Source: Albimonas marina (GTDB taxonomy: Bacteria > Pseudomonadota > Alphaproteobacteria > Rhodobacterales > Rhodobacteraceae). Taken from it: a stretch of DNA of 64,000 nt. The notes under the pieces were generated by a model. It made no database searches and was not told where the DNA came from. It was given only the letters and a program-made list of their open reading frames with translations. Location of the stretch: the NCBI RefSeq assembly GCF_029223255.1, contig NZ_JARHUC010000002.1, positions 186,001 through 250,000 on the forward strand. Reading direction: 5' to 3'. Positions 62,982 through 64,000 of the stretch are shown here, piece by piece (positions within the stretch are counted from its first letter, which is position 1; every line of letters starts with the position of its first letter). The translations under genes were made by a program, and so were the position numbers.

Positions 62982-64000
62982 ATGTCCATCTCCGACGCCT
63001 ATGAAGATCTCGACGCCACCGCCCTCGCCGGCCTGGTCGCCAAGGGCGAGGTGACGCCCGGCGAGCTGCTGGACGAGGCGCTGACGCGGGCCGAGCGGGT
63101 CGATCCGCAGATCAACGCCCTGACCAACCTGGTCCCCGAAAAGGCGCGCGAGCTGATCGAGGCGGGCCTGCCCGAGGGTCCGTTCCGCGGCGTGCCGTTC
63201 CTGCTCAAGGACCTGGGCGCGGGTGCGGTGGGCTTCCCGGTCTCCTCCGGCTCGAAGCTGTTCGAGGCGACGATGCCCACGGTCGACTCCTACTTCTACG
63301 CCAAGCTTCGCGACGCGGGCCTGGTGACCTTCGGGCGGACCACCTCGCCGGAGTTCGGCTGCGGGCCGGCGACCGAGTCGGCGGTCTACGGCGGCCCCAC
63401 CCGCAACCCGTGGAACCTGGAGCGGACCTCGGGCGGCTCCTCGGGCGGGTCGGGGGCGGCGGTGGCCGCGCGGATCCTGCCGGCGGCCCACGCCTCGGAC
63501 GGGGCGGGCTCGACCCGCATTCCGGCGACCTCCTGCGGGCTCTTCGGGTTCAAGCCGACGCGGGCGCGGATCAGCCAGGGGCCGACGGTGGGCGAGGGCT
63601 GGGGGGGCCTGTCGTCCTCGGGCTTCGTGACCCGCTCGGTGCGCGACAACGCGGGGCTGATGGACGTGGTCTCGGGGCCGATGCCGGGCGATCCCTACTG
63701 GGCGCCGCCGATGGCCGAGAGCTATCTGCAGGCCGCCGACCGGGCGCCGGGCAAGCTGCGCATCGGGATGCTGACCACCACCTTCAAGGGCGCCGAGATC
63801 CATCCCGACGCGAAGGCCGCGGCCGAGGACGCCGCCGCCCTGCTGACCGAGATGGGCCACGAGGTGTTCGAGGCCGCCCTGCCCCAGGCCGACGTCGACG
63901 GGATGCTCCAGGCGACCGCGCGGATGATCGCCGCCGGCACGGCGCGCACCCTGCGGGCGGTCGAGCGCGCCCGCGGCCGCCCCATCCAGCCCGGCGAGGT
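62982..64000 (+). CDS. Amidase signature family enzyme (3' partial)
   Basis: The frame runs off the window end; 339 residues are visible, two thirds of a typical amidase. ACAGGAGC precedes ATG 62982 (MSISDAYEDLDATALAGLVA). The catalytic Lys is in VPFLLKDLGAG, the Gly/Ser-rich signature is RTSGGSSGGSGAAVAARILP and the nucleophile segment is DGAGSTRIPATSCGLFGFKP, where the second Ser acts. These define amide-hydrolysing Ser-cisSer-Lys enzymes; 6-aminohexanoate-cyclic-dimer hydrolase- and aryl acylamidase-like members share this layout. The substrate is not predicted. Confidence 0.93.
   Translation, partial: MSISDAYEDLDATALAGLVAKGEVTPGELLDEALTRAERVDPQINALTNLVPEKARELIEAGLPEGPFRGVPFLLKDLGAGAVGFPVSSGSKLFEATMPTVDSYFYAKLRDAGLVTFGRTTSPEFGCGPATESAVYGGPTRNPWNLERTSGGSSGGSGAAVAARILPAAHASDGAGSTRIPATSCGLFGFKPTRARISQGPTVGEGWGGLSSSGFVTRSVRDNAGLMDVVSGPMPGDPYWAPPMAESYLQAADRAPGKLRIGMLTTTFKGAEIHPDAKAAAEDAAALLTEMGHEVFEAALPQADVDGMLQATARMIAAGTARTLRAVERARGRPIQPGE

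Noticed and set aside
60249-63860. A 1,203-codon minus-strand frame over the helicase, oxidoreductase and amidase genes
   Set aside because: Same kind of antisense artefact; low-complexity and no family likeness.

Overview
The window is a 64 kb piece of a very GC-rich (about 70%) alphaproteobacterial chromosome. A Rhodobacterales-like organism fits best, judging from gene content and order: divergent choXWV and betI-betC-betA around a BetI-type palindrome, serS-surE-pcm-nlpD beside tatABC and a DUF815 ATPase, a DksA with a single zinc-site cysteine, and a VPLPA-CTERM protein. The genus cannot be named from sequence reading alone. I see no rRNA, CRISPR array, transposase, integrase or phage gene. 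The first and last genes are cut by the window edges.

Layout. (1) 2-4312: two large membrane lipid proteins, a DedA/PAP2/LssY-type fusion and MprF, then tRNA-Cys with its own promoter (4389-4502). (2) 4675-10434: a small biosynthetic-looking locus made of a one-module adenylation/carrier/thioesterase protein, a D-erythronate-dehydrogenase-like SDR and, convergent, a large FkbH-like HAD-IIIC protein. (3) 10659-18604: choline uptake (choXWV, minus) and choline-O-sulfate/choline oxidation (betI, betC, a GST, betA, plus), divergent from a perfect 24-bp palindrome. betB is absent and a GST sits in its place. (4) 18738-22257: a VPLPA-CTERM protein and a thiamine-precursor ABC transporter (thiYZX) behind a TPP riboswitch and a well-formed promoter. 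(5) 22570-27601: dksA, then a MoxR ATPase and a VWA protein separated by a GNAT, a 57-residue membrane protein, a lipoprotein and a cupin. (6) 27745-28993: an M48 protease gene bracketed by two oppositely oriented long palindromic elements whose stems differ between copies but match within each copy. (7) 29131-33919: an MCE (Mla-type) lipid transport operon including a STAS-MlaE fusion.

(8) 34273-42194: TerB-like protein, DacB-type PBP4, nadD, a MarR-GNAT fusion, ettA, a TIGR02594-like protein and a pentapeptide-repeat protein. (9) 42355-50260: serS, a SET-domain gene, surE, pcm, an nlpD-like gene (plus) converging with tatABC-DUF815 (minus). (10) 50538-57272: small lipoprotein, orphan FbpC-like ATPase, GNAT, atypical SDR, universal stress protein, DUF1206 protein and prfC. 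(11) 57289-64000: a sulfotransferase-like gene, a 1-kb gene-poor stretch, an RhlE-type DEAD-box helicase, a Gfo/Idh/MocA oxidoreductase with a SnoaL-like partner, and an amidase running off the end.

Because of the GC content nearly every gene is covered by long antisense or out-of-frame open frames. Calls rest on recognisable protein families, start-codon context and operon spacing. The observations most worth following are the covarying palindromes around the protease gene, the adenylation/carrier/thioesterase plus FkbH locus, and the regulatory architecture of the choline region.
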